This document shows, one piece after another, positions 9,704 to 18,023 of a DNA stretch of 64,000 nucleotides. Under the pieces are notes generated by a model. The model did not search any database. It was not told where the DNA came from and saw nothing but the letters and a program-made list of their open reading frames with translations. This DNA is from Nocardioides soli (GTDB lineage: Bacteria > Actinomycetota > Actinomycetes > Propionibacteriales > Nocardioidaceae). Position 1 is the first letter of the stretch, and every line of letters begins with the position of its first letter. A program made the translations under genes and the position numbers. Where the stretch lies: assembly GCF_014191495.1 (NCBI RefSeq), contig NZ_JACHWR010000002.1:744001-808000 (forward strand), in the 5' to 3' direction.

Positions 9704-10537
9704 TCAGCCCGCCAGCTCGGTCAGGAACTCGCTGCAGCCCACCTCGAGCTTGTACGTCGCCAGCTCGTCGCCCCGGGTCGTGCCGCGGTTGACGATCACC
9801 ACCGGCGTGCCGGCCCGGGCCGCCCGGCGCACGAACCGCAGCCCCGACATCACGGTCAGGCTGGAGCCGGCGGCCAGCAGCACCCCCTCGCACTCGGCCA
9901 GGGCCTCGACCGCGGCGTAGCACCGCGCGACCCGCGGGGGCGGGACGTTCTCGCCGAAGAACACGACGTCGGGCTTGAGCACGCCGCCGCAGCCGGCGCA
10001 CCCGGGCACCACGAAGCCGGCGGTCTCGTCGAGGTCGACGTCGCCGTCGGGCCGCGACGCCGCCGCGGCGTGGCGCTCGGCGAAGCCCGGGTTGAGCTCC
10101 GCGAGCCGCTCCTGGAGCGCGGCCCGCGACGACCCGGCGCGGCAGTCGAGGCACACGACGTCGGCGATCCGGCCGTGCAGCGCGACCAGCCGCGGCGTGC
10201 CGGCCCGCTCGTGGAGCCCGTCGACGTTCTGGGTGATCAGCAGCTCCGGCGCGAGCCGGGCCAGCGCCCGGTGGCCGGGGTTCGGCTCCGCCCCGCCCAT
10301 CCGGCCCCAGCCGAGGTGGCTGCGCGCCCAGTAGCGCTGGCGGGCGGCCGGGCCGGAGACGAACTCCTGGTAGGTCATCGGCGTCCGGTCGGGGGCACCA
10401 GGCCCGCGGTAGTCGGGGATGCCGGAGTCGGTGGAGAGGCCGGCACCGGTCAGCACGACCAGCGGCCGCTCGCGCAGCAGCGCGAGCGCGTCGGCGTACG
10501 CCGGCGTCGTGGGCGTGGTGGCGGGCGCCAGCGTCAC
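9704..10537 (-). CDS. cobB: NAD-dependent protein deacylase, Sir2 family
   Basis: A 277-residue sirtuin that removes acyl groups from lysines using NAD+. Visible landmarks are VLTGAGLSTDSGIPDYRG (NAD-binding GAG and GIPD), ITQNVDGLHERAG (QNVD), ALHG with the catalytic His, a zinc ribbon CLDC...CAGC, and LKPDVVFFGENVP. The insertion between the zinc cysteines is longer than in short class III bacterial sirtuins, more like the class II forms. It overlaps the upstream DUF2277 gene by four bases (ATGA). Confidence 0.92.
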   Translation of the reverse strand: MTLAPATTPTTPAYADALALLRERPLVVLTGAGLSTDSGIPDYRGPGAPDRTPMTYQEFVSGPAARQRYWARSHLGWGRMGGAEPNPGHRALARLAPELLITQNVDGLHERAGTPRLVALHGRIADVVCLDCRAGSSRAALQERLAELNPGFAERHAAAASRPDGDVDLDETAGFVVPGCAGCGGVLKPDVVFFGENVPPPRVARCYAAVEALAECEGVLLAAGSSLTVMSGLRFVRRAARAGTPVVIVNRGTTRGDELATYKLEVGCSEFLTELAG

Positions 10538-10803
10538 CGGGCGTACCGGAGCTCGGCGCGGGCCCGGGCCTTGGCGGCCTCGACCTCACGGTTCTTCGGC
10601 GGCGCGGTCGTCACCAGCTCGTCGAGGAGGTGCTGGGTGAGGTGCGCGATCTCGGCCACCGCGCGGTCGAAGGCGGCCTGGTTGGCCTGGGACGGCTTGG
10701 TCGTACCGCTGACCTTGCGGACGTACTGCAGCGCCGCGGCGGTGACCTCGTCGCGGCTGGCCGGCGGCTCGAAGTTGTTCAGCGGGCGGATGTTGCGGCA
10801 CAT
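10534..10803 (-). CDS. DUF2277 family protein
   Basis: An 89-residue protein beginning MCRNIRPLNNFEPPAS and containing LQYVRKVSGTTKPSQANQ, which I recognise as the highly conserved actinobacterial DUF2277 family. Function unknown; the family is small, soluble and highly charged at its C-terminal helix. It is the first gene of a two-gene unit with the Sir2 protein (ATGA overlap), which suggests co-expression but not a shared role. Confidence 0.88.
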   Translation of the reverse strand: MCRNIRPLNNFEPPASRDEVTAAALQYVRKVSGTTKPSQANQAAFDRAVAEIAHLTQHLLDELVTTAPPKNREVEAAKARARAELRYAR

Positions 10804-10879
10804 GCCCCGAGCGTACGTCGGCCCGGGCCGGCCCCGCTGTCTGCTCGGGCGTCTCAGGCGGGGGTGTCACAGTGGATCC

Positions 10880-12052
10880 ATGCCTGCAGCACGCGAGCTC
10901 GACCTGGTCCTGTTCGGGGCGACCGGCTTCACCGGTGAGCTGACCGCCGCCTACCTCGCCCGGCACGCACCGGGCGACCTGCGCTGGGCGCTCGCCGGTC
11001 GCAACCGGCCGAAGCTGGAGGCCGTGCGCGGCCGCCTCGCCGAGATCGACGCCGCGCTCGGTGACCTGCCGCTGCTGCACGCCGACGTCGAGGACCCCGC
11101 CTCGCTCGCCGAGGTGGCCGGCCGCGCCCGGCTGGTGATCACGACCGTCGGCCCCTACGTGACGTACGGCGAGCCGCTGGTCGCCGCGTGTGCGGCGGCC
11201 GGGACCGACTACGTCGACCTCACCGGCGAGCCGGAGTTCGTGGACCGGATGTACCTGCGCCACCACTCGACCGCGGTGCGCAGCGGCGCCCGGATCGTGC
11301 ACGCCTGCGGCTTCGACTCGGTGCCCCACGACCTGGGCGTGCTGCACGCCGTGCAGCATCTCGCCGCCGAGGGGCCGGTCACCGCTCGCGGCGTGGTGCG
11401 GGCGGGCGCGGCGTTCTCCGGCGGCACCTTCCACTCCGCGATGACGGCGCTCTCGCGGGCCAAGCAGGTCAAGGAGGTGACCGAGGAGCGCAGGCGCGTC
11501 GAGCCCCGGCCGGAGGGCCGCCGCTCCCGGGCGGTCGCGGGCAAGCCGCACCGCGACCCGCTGCTCGGCTACTGGCTGCTGCCGCTGCCGACCATCGACC
11601 CGATCGTGGTGGCCCGCAGCGGCGCGGCGCTCGCGGCGTACGGTCCCGACTTCCGCTACTCCCACTTCGCCGGCACCCGCACGCTGCGGTACGCCGTGGG
11701 CGGGGCGGCCGCCGTCGGCGCCATGGTGCTCACCGCGCAGGTGCCGCCGCTGCGGCGGCTCGCGCTCGACCGGGTCAAGCCGGGCGAGGGGCCCGACCCG
11801 GCCCGCCGGTCGCGGTCGTGGTTCAGCGTCGACGTCGTCGCCGAGGGCGACGGGCGCCGGGCGCACACCCGGGTCTCCGGCGGCGACCCGGGCTACGACG
11901 AGACCGCGAAGATGCTCGCCGAGTCGGCGCTCTGCCTCGTGCTCGACGACAACCCGCCCACCGCCGGCCAGGTCACCACCGCGCAGGCGATGGGCGACGC
12001 GCTGCAGGCCCGCCTGCGCCCCGCCGGCCTGCGCTTCGAGGTCGTCGCGTAG
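10880..12052 (+). CDS. Saccharopine dehydrogenase-like / trans-acting enoyl reductase family protein
   Basis: A 390-residue Rossmann-fold protein. The start LDLVLFGATGFTGELTAAYLARH is a GxTGxTG dinucleotide-binding motif; later ITTVGPYVTYGEPLVAAC and DLTGEPEFVDRM match the saccharopine dehydrogenase-like family that includes mycobacterial trans-acting enoyl reductases for phenolic lipids. A hydrophobic stretch near residues 270-290 (AAAVGAMVLTAQVPPL) may contact membrane. There is no polyketide synthase nearby, so the substrate here is unknown. ATG 10880 begins MPAARELD; upstream extension lacks support. Confidence 0.82.
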   Translation: MPAARELDLVLFGATGFTGELTAAYLARHAPGDLRWALAGRNRPKLEAVRGRLAEIDAALGDLPLLHADVEDPASLAEVAGRARLVITTVGPYVTYGEPLVAACAAAGTDYVDLTGEPEFVDRMYLRHHSTAVRSGARIVHACGFDSVPHDLGVLHAVQHLAAEGPVTARGVVRAGAAFSGGTFHSAMTALSRAKQVKEVTEERRRVEPRPEGRRSRAVAGKPHRDPLLGYWLLPLPTIDPIVVARSGAALAAYGPDFRYSHFAGTRTLRYAVGGAAAVGAMVLTAQVPPLRRLALDRVKPGEGPDPARRSRSWFSVDVVAEGDGRRAHTRVSGGDPGYDETAKMLAESALCLVLDDNPPTAGQVTTAQAMGDALQARLRPAGLRFEVVA

Positions 12053-12114
12053 GACGCCGTCTTCCACCCGGAACGGGTGACCCCGGCCGGCGGCCCGGGT
12101 GCTTGTCTGGTCCC

Positions 12115-12582
12115 ATGACCGAGCCAGAGGAGAGCCCGGCCGCCCCCGTGCATCCGGGCCAGCAGCGCACCAAGAGCGCCCGCACCATCGGGATCATCAT
12201 CGCCGTGCTCGGCGCGATCTTCCTGGTGGCCGGCGTCGCGACCTACGCCATCGTCTCGAACACCCTCGCCCAGGAGCACATCACCGTCTCCGACGACGCC
12301 CGCTGGTTCGCGGGCAAGGACGTCAAGGGCCCGTTCACGGCGTACTCGCAGGCCGACATCATCGCCACGCACGCCGAGGAGATCGCGGGCGGCAAGACCT
12401 ACTCCGAGCTCGCCCAGGACGACCCCAACCGCGCCACGGTGATGAACGCGTCGTTCCTCCGCGCCAGCCTGTTCACCTCGGTCGTGGCGTTCGGCGTCGC
12501 GGCGTTCGTGGCCGTGATGGGCGTCGTGCTGATGCTGCTCGGCTGGGGGCTGGTCCGGCTCAGCGGGCCGCGGTCCGCCTGA
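12115..12582 (+). CDS. Two-TM membrane protein (family often mislabelled 'ring-opening dioxygenase LigA')
   Basis: A 155-residue protein with one hydrophobic segment at about residues 27-50 (IGIIIAVLGAIFLVAGVATYAIV) split by no charges, a polar domain with KGPFTAYSQADIIATHAEE, and a second segment at about 118-145. Both termini are predicted on the same side. Proteins of this pattern in actinobacteria are sometimes annotated as LigA dioxygenase, for which I see no catalytic residues. Role unknown; possibly a cell-envelope protein. It follows the enoyl-reductase-like gene after 62 bases. Confidence 0.7.
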   Translation: MTEPEESPAAPVHPGQQRTKSARTIGIIIAVLGAIFLVAGVATYAIVSNTLAQEHITVSDDARWFAGKDVKGPFTAYSQADIIATHAEEIAGGKTYSELAQDDPNRATVMNASFLRASLFTSVVAFGVAAFVAVMGVVLMLLGWGLVRLSGPRSA

Positions 12583-12638
12583 GCGCCGGCTCGTACGGCG
12601 GGCGTCTTGCCGTCCACCCGGGGCGGTCGTGTCGTCGC

Positions 12639-12722
12639 TTCATCAAGGGATGAGGGCGGAGCGCCGCCTCCCTGGCCGAACTCACCCGGGTGAGCGCGGG
12701 TCGACCTTCATCCCTTGATGAA
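12639..12722. repeat. 15-bp inverted repeat around an 84-base element
   Basis: ttcatcaagggatga (12639-12653) and its exact complement (12708-12722) bracket 54 bases that contain a second palindrome, ctcacccgggtgag (12681-12694). The element sits in the 220-base gap before the lhgO gene. It may be a terminator for the upstream gene or a small palindromic repeat. Confidence 0.6.
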
Positions 12723-12802
12723 CCTGCGACCCCGAAACCCGAAGACCCGGCCCCACCAGACGTACGCCTGCGGCCGGCCCCCGGATAGGGGAGGATCGGG
12801 GC

Positions 12803-13993
12803 ATGTCCGAGGAGACCGTCGGGATCGTCGGGGGCGGCATCGTCGGCCTGGCCGTCGGTCGCGAGCTCACCCGCCGTCGCGCGGGGGTGCGGGTCGTGGT
12901 CTTCGAGAAGGAGGACCGGCTGGCCGCGCACCAGACCGGCCACAACTCCGGCGTCGTGCACGCGGGCATCTACTACCGGCCCGGCAGTCTCAAGGCCGAG
13001 CTGTGCACCCGCGGCCGCGCGCTGCTGCGGGACTACTGCGCCGAGCACGGCCTGCCCTACGACGAGTGCGGCAAGTTGGTCGTCGCCGTCGACGCCGACG
13101 AGCTGGGCCGCTTCGCCGCGCTCGAGCAGACCGCGCGGAGCAACGGCGTGCCCGGCCTGCGCCGCGTCGACGGCGCCGGCATCGCCGAGATCGAGCCGCA
13201 CGCCACCGGCGTCGCCGCCCTGCACTCGCCGCACACCGCGATCACCGACTACGTGGCGATCGCGGAGCGGATCGCGGCGGAGATCGAGTCCGCCGGCGGC
13301 CGGATCCTGCTGTCGACGACCGTGACCGGAGCCGTGCGCGGAGTCGGCGGCATCGACGTGCTCTGCGGGGGTGAGCGGCACCGCGTCGACCGCCTCGTCG
13401 TGTGCGGCGGTCTGGAGTCCGACCGCCTCGGGGTGCTGCTCGGCGGACCGGGCGCCCCGCGCATCGTGCCCTTCCGCGGGGAGTACATGGCCGTCGTGCC
13501 CGAGAAGCAGGACCGGGTGCGCGGCATGATCTACCCGGTCCCCGACCCCCGCTACCCGTTCCTGGGCGTGCACTTCACCCGCCGGGTGACCGGCGGGCTC
13601 GAGGTCGGGCCCAACGCGTTCCTCGCGCTGAGTCGGCGCGCCTACGGCCGCGCGTCGTTCGCGGCCCGCGACCTCGCCGACACCCTGACCTGGCCGGGCT
13701 TCTGGCGGTTCGCGGGCGAGCACTGGCGCACCGGCCTCACCGAGCTGCGCGGCGTGGTGTCCGCGTCGGCGTACATGCGCGACGCCCAGCGCTACGTGCC
13801 CTCGATCGGCGCCGCCGACGTACGCCGGGCCGGCCTCGGGCTGCGCGCCCAGGCCCTGGAGCGCGACGGCTCGCTGGTCGACGACTTCGTGATCCACCGG
13901 GCCGACGGCATCACCAGCGTCCGCAACGCGCCGTCGCCCGCGGCGACCTCCAGCCTCGCGATCGCCGAGCACGTCGTCGACCGCATGAACTGA
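12803..13993 (+). CDS. lhgO: L-2-hydroxyglutarate oxidase
   Basis: A 396-residue FAD enzyme of the DAO superfamily. LhgO oxidises L-2-hydroxyglutarate to 2-oxoglutarate, feeding electrons to quinone. The start TVGIVGGGIVGLAVGREL is the FAD-binding motif; HQTGHNSGVVHAGIYYRPGSLKA is the conserved LhgO/YgaF block with the active-site His residues; the C-terminus has DDFVIHRADGITSVRNAPSPAATSSL. Single gene, 220 bases after the preceding one, close to the convergent sulfotransferase. Confidence 0.9.
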   Translation: MSEETVGIVGGGIVGLAVGRELTRRRAGVRVVVFEKEDRLAAHQTGHNSGVVHAGIYYRPGSLKAELCTRGRALLRDYCAEHGLPYDECGKLVVAVDADELGRFAALEQTARSNGVPGLRRVDGAGIAEIEPHATGVAALHSPHTAITDYVAIAERIAAEIESAGGRILLSTTVTGAVRGVGGIDVLCGGERHRVDRLVVCGGLESDRLGVLLGGPGAPRIVPFRGEYMAVVPEKQDRVRGMIYPVPDPRYPFLGVHFTRRVTGGLEVGPNAFLALSRRAYGRASFAARDLADTLTWPGFWRFAGEHWRTGLTELRGVVSASAYMRDAQRYVPSIGAADVRRAGLGLRAQALERDGSLVDDFVIHRADGITSVRNAPSPAATSSLAIAEHVVDRMN

Positions 13994-13997
13994 CGGC

Positions 13998-15185
13998 CTA
14001 CCGGCGCCGGAGCGCCGCGAGCCGGCGCAGCAGCCGGCGCACGGGTCCGGGGCGAGGTGCCTGCGTCCGCCGCGTGCGTCGCAGCCGCCGGACGGTACGC
14101 CGCAGCCGGCGCACCTGGCGGCGGTGTCCCCGGCGTTCCACCCGATGGGCGCGCACGGCCGCGGCGGCCAGCGCCTCCAGGGTGGTGGCGGCCACCTCGA
14201 TCGGCACCTGGGCGATCGGCTGCGGGTCCGCGCCGGGGTCGTCGTCGGGCACGCGCAGGGCGTCGACGTCGCCCACGATGCGCACGCCGAGCCCGGGGAG
14301 CTCGGTCAGCCGGGCCTCGGACAGCACCCGCACCCGGTCGAGCGCCCACCCGGGCAGCCGCTCCCGGTCGGTGGTCGCCTCGTCCGGCTCCGGGGAGAGG
14401 ACCAGGGTGCGCACGAGGCCGCGGGTCAGCAGGGCATGGCGCTGCGGCTTGCCCCAGCGCTCCCGGTGGAAGGCGACGTTCAGCCGCCGGACGAGCTCGG
14501 TCTCGGTGCGGCTGAGCGAGCGGTTCGTGCGGGTGGGCGTCGGCTCCAGCAGGCCCTCCGGCAGCCCCATCAGCTGCTCGAACGCCCGGGGCAGCATCGC
14601 GTGGTCGCTGCCGGGCACCAGCAGCGTGACGTTCTCGGGACCGACGATGTCGGCCCAGCGGCGCAGCAGGGCGACGGTGTCGTGGCCGCGCCAGACGTTG
14701 CGCCACGCCCAGTCGTCGGGCCGGTCGTCGAGCACGACCCGCAGCCACTCCTCGAAGGTGCGGGGCTCGCCGCCCTTGACCCGCTGCTGCCACTGGGAGG
14801 GGAGCAGCTGGTCGAGCCGGCGCGCCACCGCGACGACGTGCGGCCGCTCGCCGCCCAGCTCCTCGATCACCCGGGTCGCCTGGGCCGAGTCGCTGCGTCC
14901 GAAGGCCTCGTGGCTGATCACGACGCTCGACGGCGCGGCGGCCCGGACCTCGTCGCGGTAGGCGTGCCACTCCGCGATGTCGGGCTCGCGTCCGCCGGGC
15001 GGCGGGATGGTCCCGAGCCCCGCGGCCGTGGCGTAGACCGGCCGGCCGGCCCGACCGGGATGGACCCAGCCGAGCTCGCGCAGCCGGCCGCGCTCCCGGT
15101 GCAGCGCGGACTGGATCGCCGTGGACCCGGTCTTCTGCGGACCGATGTGGATCAGGTGCGTGCCGGGCGGCAGCGGCGGGATCAT
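13998..15185 (-). CDS. Sulfotransferase-family protein
   Basis: A 395-residue protein with a PAPS-type 5'-phosphosulfate loop near the N-terminus, HLIHIGPQKTGSTAIQSAL (about residues 10-28), and the downstream HEAFGRSD segment of the 3'-phosphate site. This is the shape of bacterial sulfotransferases acting on carbohydrates or lipids; the acceptor is unknown. The last 60 residues are very rich in arginine (RRQVRRLRRTVRRLRRTRR), perhaps for membrane or nucleic-acid contact, or simply a low-complexity tail. Start at ATG 15185 (MIPPLPPG); the longer frame to 15740 is compositional. Confidence 0.8.
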   Translation of the reverse strand: MIPPLPPGTHLIHIGPQKTGSTAIQSALHRERGRLRELGWVHPGRAGRPVYATAAGLGTIPPPGGREPDIAEWHAYRDEVRAAAPSSVVISHEAFGRSDSAQATRVIEELGGERPHVVAVARRLDQLLPSQWQQRVKGGEPRTFEEWLRVVLDDRPDDWAWRNVWRGHDTVALLRRWADIVGPENVTLLVPGSDHAMLPRAFEQLMGLPEGLLEPTPTRTNRSLSRTETELVRRLNVAFHRERWGKPQRHALLTRGLVRTLVLSPEPDEATTDRERLPGWALDRVRVLSEARLTELPGLGVRIVGDVDALRVPDDDPGADPQPIAQVPIEVAATTLEALAAAAVRAHRVERRGHRRQVRRLRRTVRRLRRTRRTQAPRPGPVRRLLRRLAALRRR

Positions 15186-15325
15186 CCGGGCGGCTCCGTG
15201 AGTCGGGGCGAGACGACGTGGCGCTGGCCCGGGTCGCGGTCGCTCTCGCCGGCGGCTGCGACGGCCACCGGGCGGCCGGGGCTCGGGGGAGTCTACCCAG
15301 CCGGCCGCGGGCCGCCCGGCCCGCG

Positions 15326-15796
15326 TCAGGTGGCCAGGAACGCGCCGAGCACGACGAGGCTCACCGTGAGCAGCCCGAGGATCGCCCGGAGCGCCCCGGC
15401 GGCGCGGCTGCCGCGGCGTACCTGCGCGTCGAGGTGCGCGTCGGCGCCGGCCTCGAGGGCGCGCCGGCGGAGCCGCGTCATCCGCCGGGCCTGGACGACC
15501 GCCACCGCGAGCAGCGCGACCAGTGCGACGGCGAGGGCGGCGGTGAGGACGAGCAGCGGGTCGCGCTCGTGACCGCGCACCAGGACCGCGCCGGCGGCGA
15601 GGGCGATCGCCAGCGCGGCGACCCCCACCCCCAGGTACGAACGGCCCAGCGCCCGGAAGAACGCCACCCGGTCGGCGGGCCGCAGCGTGGCCCGCGCGGC
15701 GCGGGCGACCACGCCGATCGCGACGTACCCGCCCACCCACACGCTCACCGCGAGGACGAACACCGCGAGCACCACGGCGTGGGCGGTCTGCGACAT
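15326..15796 (-). CDS. Integral membrane protein, four predicted TM segments
   Basis: A 156-residue hydrophobic protein. Segments lie at about residues 4-27, 55-72, 80-98 and 137-155, with a basic cytoplasmic loop ARRMTRLRRRALEAG between the third and fourth. I do not recognise a named family. An internal GGYVAIGVVARAARATLRPADR stretch resembles small four-helix DUF membrane proteins of actinobacteria. It is 25 bases downstream of the DUF2249-cupin gene and probably co-transcribed with it. Confidence 0.65.
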   Translation of the reverse strand: MSQTAHAVVLAVFVLAVSVWVGGYVAIGVVARAARATLRPADRVAFFRALGRSYLGVGVAALAIALAAGAVLVRGHERDPLLVLTAALAVALVALLAVAVVQARRMTRLRRRALEAGADAHLDAQVRRGSRAAGALRAILGLLTVSLVVLGAFLAT

Positions 15797-15821
15797 GACG
15801 GGCGCCGGTCCGTCGCGGCGC

Positions 15822-16427
15822 TCAGCCGAGGGCCAGCGCCGGGCGGCGCTGGTGGACGGTCAGGTAGCGCAGCCCTCGGGGCCCGGCGACGAAGCGGCGA
15901 CGGGAGCGGCGCGGCAGCCAGACCAGCGCCCCCGGCGCCAGGTCGAGCGTGTCCTGCTCGGTGACGAGCTGCCCGGCCCCCGCCAGCACGTGCAGGAGCA
16001 CGTCGAAGTCGGGACCGGTGCGGGCCTTGGCGGAGGCGCCGGGCGCGAGCGTGCGGACGTCGGCGTCCAGGTCGCGCTCGCGGATCTGGAGCCGCCACCC
16101 GGCGCCCGACGGGTCCGGTGCCGCGTCGGCACCCGCCAGGAGCGTGGTGTCCGCCAGCAGGCGGGGCAGGGGAGTGGTGGTGAGCTTGGTGATCCGGATC
16201 CGCCAGTCGCGGGGCTCGCGGCTGAGGTACTCCCAGTAGTGGCTGCCCGGGTGCTCGGCCTCGAACTCCTCGTGGAGATGTCGCGGGTCGTGGTCGTTGA
16301 CCAGCACGAACGCCGCGCCGGCGGGCAGCGCGGCGTACGTCGCGAAGATCGCCGGATGCTTGTCCGGCTTGCGCAGCCCGCGCACGTCGAGCTCTTGGAT
16401 CCGGCCCCCGGCCGCGGTCGTCGTCAC
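15822..16427 (-). CDS. DUF2249 domain protein with C-terminal cupin-like domain
   Basis: A 201-residue protein. Residues about 10-80 match DUF2249, including IQELDVRGL at the start and FVLVNDHDPRHLHEEF with a histidine cluster; residues about 125-195 form a cupin-like barrel (DVLLHVLAGAGQLV...GALVWLPRRSRRRF). DUF2249 proteins often accompany nitrosative-stress or haemerythrin genes, but the role here is open. GTG 16427 is chosen because AGGAGGAG precedes it by four bases; an upstream ATG at 16454 lies inside the palindrome at 16445-16471. DUF488 is divergent. Confidence 0.75.
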   Translation of the reverse strand: MTTTAAGGRIQELDVRGLRKPDKHPAIFATYAALPAGAAFVLVNDHDPRHLHEEFEAEHPGSHYWEYLSREPRDWRIRITKLTTTPLPRLLADTTLLAGADAAPDPSGAGWRLQIRERDLDADVRTLAPGASAKARTGPDFDVLLHVLAGAGQLVTEQDTLDLAPGALVWLPRRSRRRFVAGPRGLRYLTVHQRRPALALG

Positions 16428-16444
16428 GAGCTCCTCCTGACCAC

Positions 16445-16471
16445 GTTTATACAAGAATGAATTGTGTAAAC
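16445..16471. promoter_or_regulatory. AT-rich palindromic operator in a divergent promoter
   Basis: GTTTATACAA-7-TTGTGTAAAC, arms agreeing at 9 of 10 positions, lies 17 bases before the DUF2249 gene start and 55 bases before the divergent DUF488 gene. It stands out as AT-rich in a very GC-rich region and contains TATAAAC, a likely -10, on the minus strand. The regulator is unknown. Confidence 0.6.
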
Positions 16472-16526
16472 TCTAGGACATCATGAGGCGAGGGGACAGC
16501 CCCGATCCCGGGGCTACGGTGGCCCG

Positions 16527-16877
16527 GTGACCGACATCCGGGCACAGCGGCTCTACGACGTCGAGACCGACGGCCGGGTCCACGTCCTGGTCGATCGGCT
16601 CTGGCCGCGCGGCGTGCGTCGCGACGACCCGCGCATCGACCGCTGGTGCCCGGACGTGGGGCCCTCCCACGAGCTGCGCCGGTGGTACGCCCACGACGTC
16701 GTGCGGTTCCCGGAGTTCGCCGACCGGTACCGCGCCGAGCTGCAGTCCGACGCGGGCCGCGCCGCGGCGGAGCGGCTGCGCGAGCTCGTCGGCGACCGGC
16801 CGGTCAGCCTGCTGACTGCGGCCCGCGACCTCGAGCACAGCCAGGCGGCCGTCCTGGCGCGGCTGCTCGGCGGCTGA
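16527..16877 (+). CDS. DUF488 family protein
   Basis: A 116-residue protein of the DUF488 (YeaO-like) family. Key blocks are YDVETDGRVHVLVDRLWPRGVRR near the N-terminus, SHELRRWYAHD in the middle, and VSLLTAARDLEHSQAAVL near the end. Biochemical function is not established; the family is widespread and cytoplasmic. GTG 16527 is the start. It diverges from the DUF2249 gene, with the palindrome at 16445-16471 between them. Confidence 0.88.
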   Translation: MTDIRAQRLYDVETDGRVHVLVDRLWPRGVRRDDPRIDRWCPDVGPSHELRRWYAHDVVRFPEFADRYRAELQSDAGRAAAERLRELVGDRPVSLLTAARDLEHSQAAVLARLLGG

Positions 16878-16929
16878 GCCAGAACCAGCCCTCGGGTGAC
16901 CCCAGCGCGGGGTCTCGCCCGGCCAGGCG

Positions 16930-17065
16930 CGGTGGTCAGTATCCCGGTGGCCTATCTGGAGACCGCGCGCTCCTTCCAGGTCGGCCGGGTCCGGACCTTC
17001 ACTCGCGTGATCTTCCCGAGGCGCTGCCCGAGGTCTTCGCGGGCTGCGCCTCGCGATCGGACGCC
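16930..17065 (+). pseudogene. Frameshifted remnant of an ABC transporter permease (SsuC/TauC/NrtB type)
   Basis: Three short reading-frame pieces line up as one familiar segment. Frame 1 gives IPVAYLETARSF then RVRTFTRVIFP; one base later the frame gives EALPEVFAG; after a second one-base slip it gives LRLAIG. Together they match the cytoplasmic EAA loop of nitrate/sulfonate/taurine permeases (AARSxGA...FRRVxLPxALPEIFxGLRLAxG). Both slips look like single-base losses. The remainder of the permease is missing on both sides. This sits in a 488-base gene-free gap (16878-17365); the rest of that gap shows nothing I recognise. Confidence 0.7.
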
Positions 17066-17365
17066 GGGCCGGTCGACTACCTACTCTCCCGCGCAGCGGC
17101 CGACCTGACCAGGGGTGCTGCGACTCGACGGACGGCGGCGTCGGTCCCGCGTCACCCGGAGGTCGTTGTGGAGACCGCCCTCACCAGGAGAGCTGGTCGG
17201 CCGAGCAGGTCGCCGAGCCGTCGCCGGTCCCCTGCGACGCTCACTCCATCGTGCTGGTCTTCGAGTCACCGGCGCGTACCGGGCCCGTGCTCCTCTGCGG
17301 ACCGCAACCGTGGCGCCATCTCCACAGCTGAAGCGCCCGTGCGTACAACACCAACAGCTGATCGC

Positions 17366-17875
17366 CTACCCCGCCTCCAGAAGCCGAAGATCGCCGCTGT
17401 GCTGGGAGATGGCGTCACGGGCGAAGGCTCGGGATCGAGTGTTCAGTCCCTCGATCATCTCCTGACGGGAGCGGGCAATGACGGCGCGATGGTGCACCAG
17501 GAGGTTCTGTGTGACCCGGGCGTCGAACAGGGCGCCGTGCAGGTCGGCGAGTTCGTCACCGTAGTCGGTCGGCTCGGCCGTCGCTGACGGCGGCGCCTCG
17601 ACGGGAGTCTCGATGCGAGCTCGGAGGCCCCGCGGGCGGGTCTCGGCGTTCCAGTCGTCGAGGCAGGAGACCATCGCGTTGATCTGCCGGGCCGCCGAGC
17701 CTGAGGATTTCTGTGCGAGTAGACGCAACTGGGGGTCGCCGCTGTGATCGCTGGCCATCTCGTCGGCCAGCACGCCATCCCGAACCCCCTTGCGCAACAG
17801 GACGATCATCTCCCGCATGAATCTGGCGTCGGATGCGTTGACGTGGTGAACGGGTATGGTCATAACTCTCATCAT
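17366..17875 (-). CDS. DUF305-like protein
   Basis: A 169-residue protein with two similar halves: NASDARFMREMIVLLRKGV near residue 10 and DARVTQNLLVHHRAVIARS near residue 118. Each resembles the D-x-x-F/V-x-x-x-MI-x-H-H helix of DUF305, a four-helix copper/ferritin-like fold, though the first copy lacks the His pair. No signal peptide, unlike many DUF305 proteins. Codon use is less GC-biased than neighbours. Family assignment is moderate; function unknown. Confidence 0.55.
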   Translation of the reverse strand: MMRVMTIPVHHVNASDARFMREMIVLLRKGVRDGVLADEMASDHSGDPQLRLLAQKSSGSAARQINAMVSCLDDWNAETRPRGLRARIETPVEAPPSATAEPTDYGDELADLHGALFDARVTQNLLVHHRAVIARSRQEMIEGLNTRSRAFARDAISQHSGDLRLLEAG

Positions 17876-18023
17876 CAGCCACGAAGACGACGACCACTAG
17901 AGGCGTACGGCCCTGCTCTCTTGGGGGTCGTGCTACCTTGAACGAACGTAGTCCCTGCTGCGCCGTCAGTCACGAAGTACTCGGCGCAAGGCCCCGATCT
18001 GCCGCAGTCGTGGCGGAGAGGCA

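Noticed and set aside
12115..12582. Aromatic ring-opening dioxygenase (LigA)
   Set aside because: The sequence is a two-TM membrane protein without metal-binding residues of extradiol dioxygenases.
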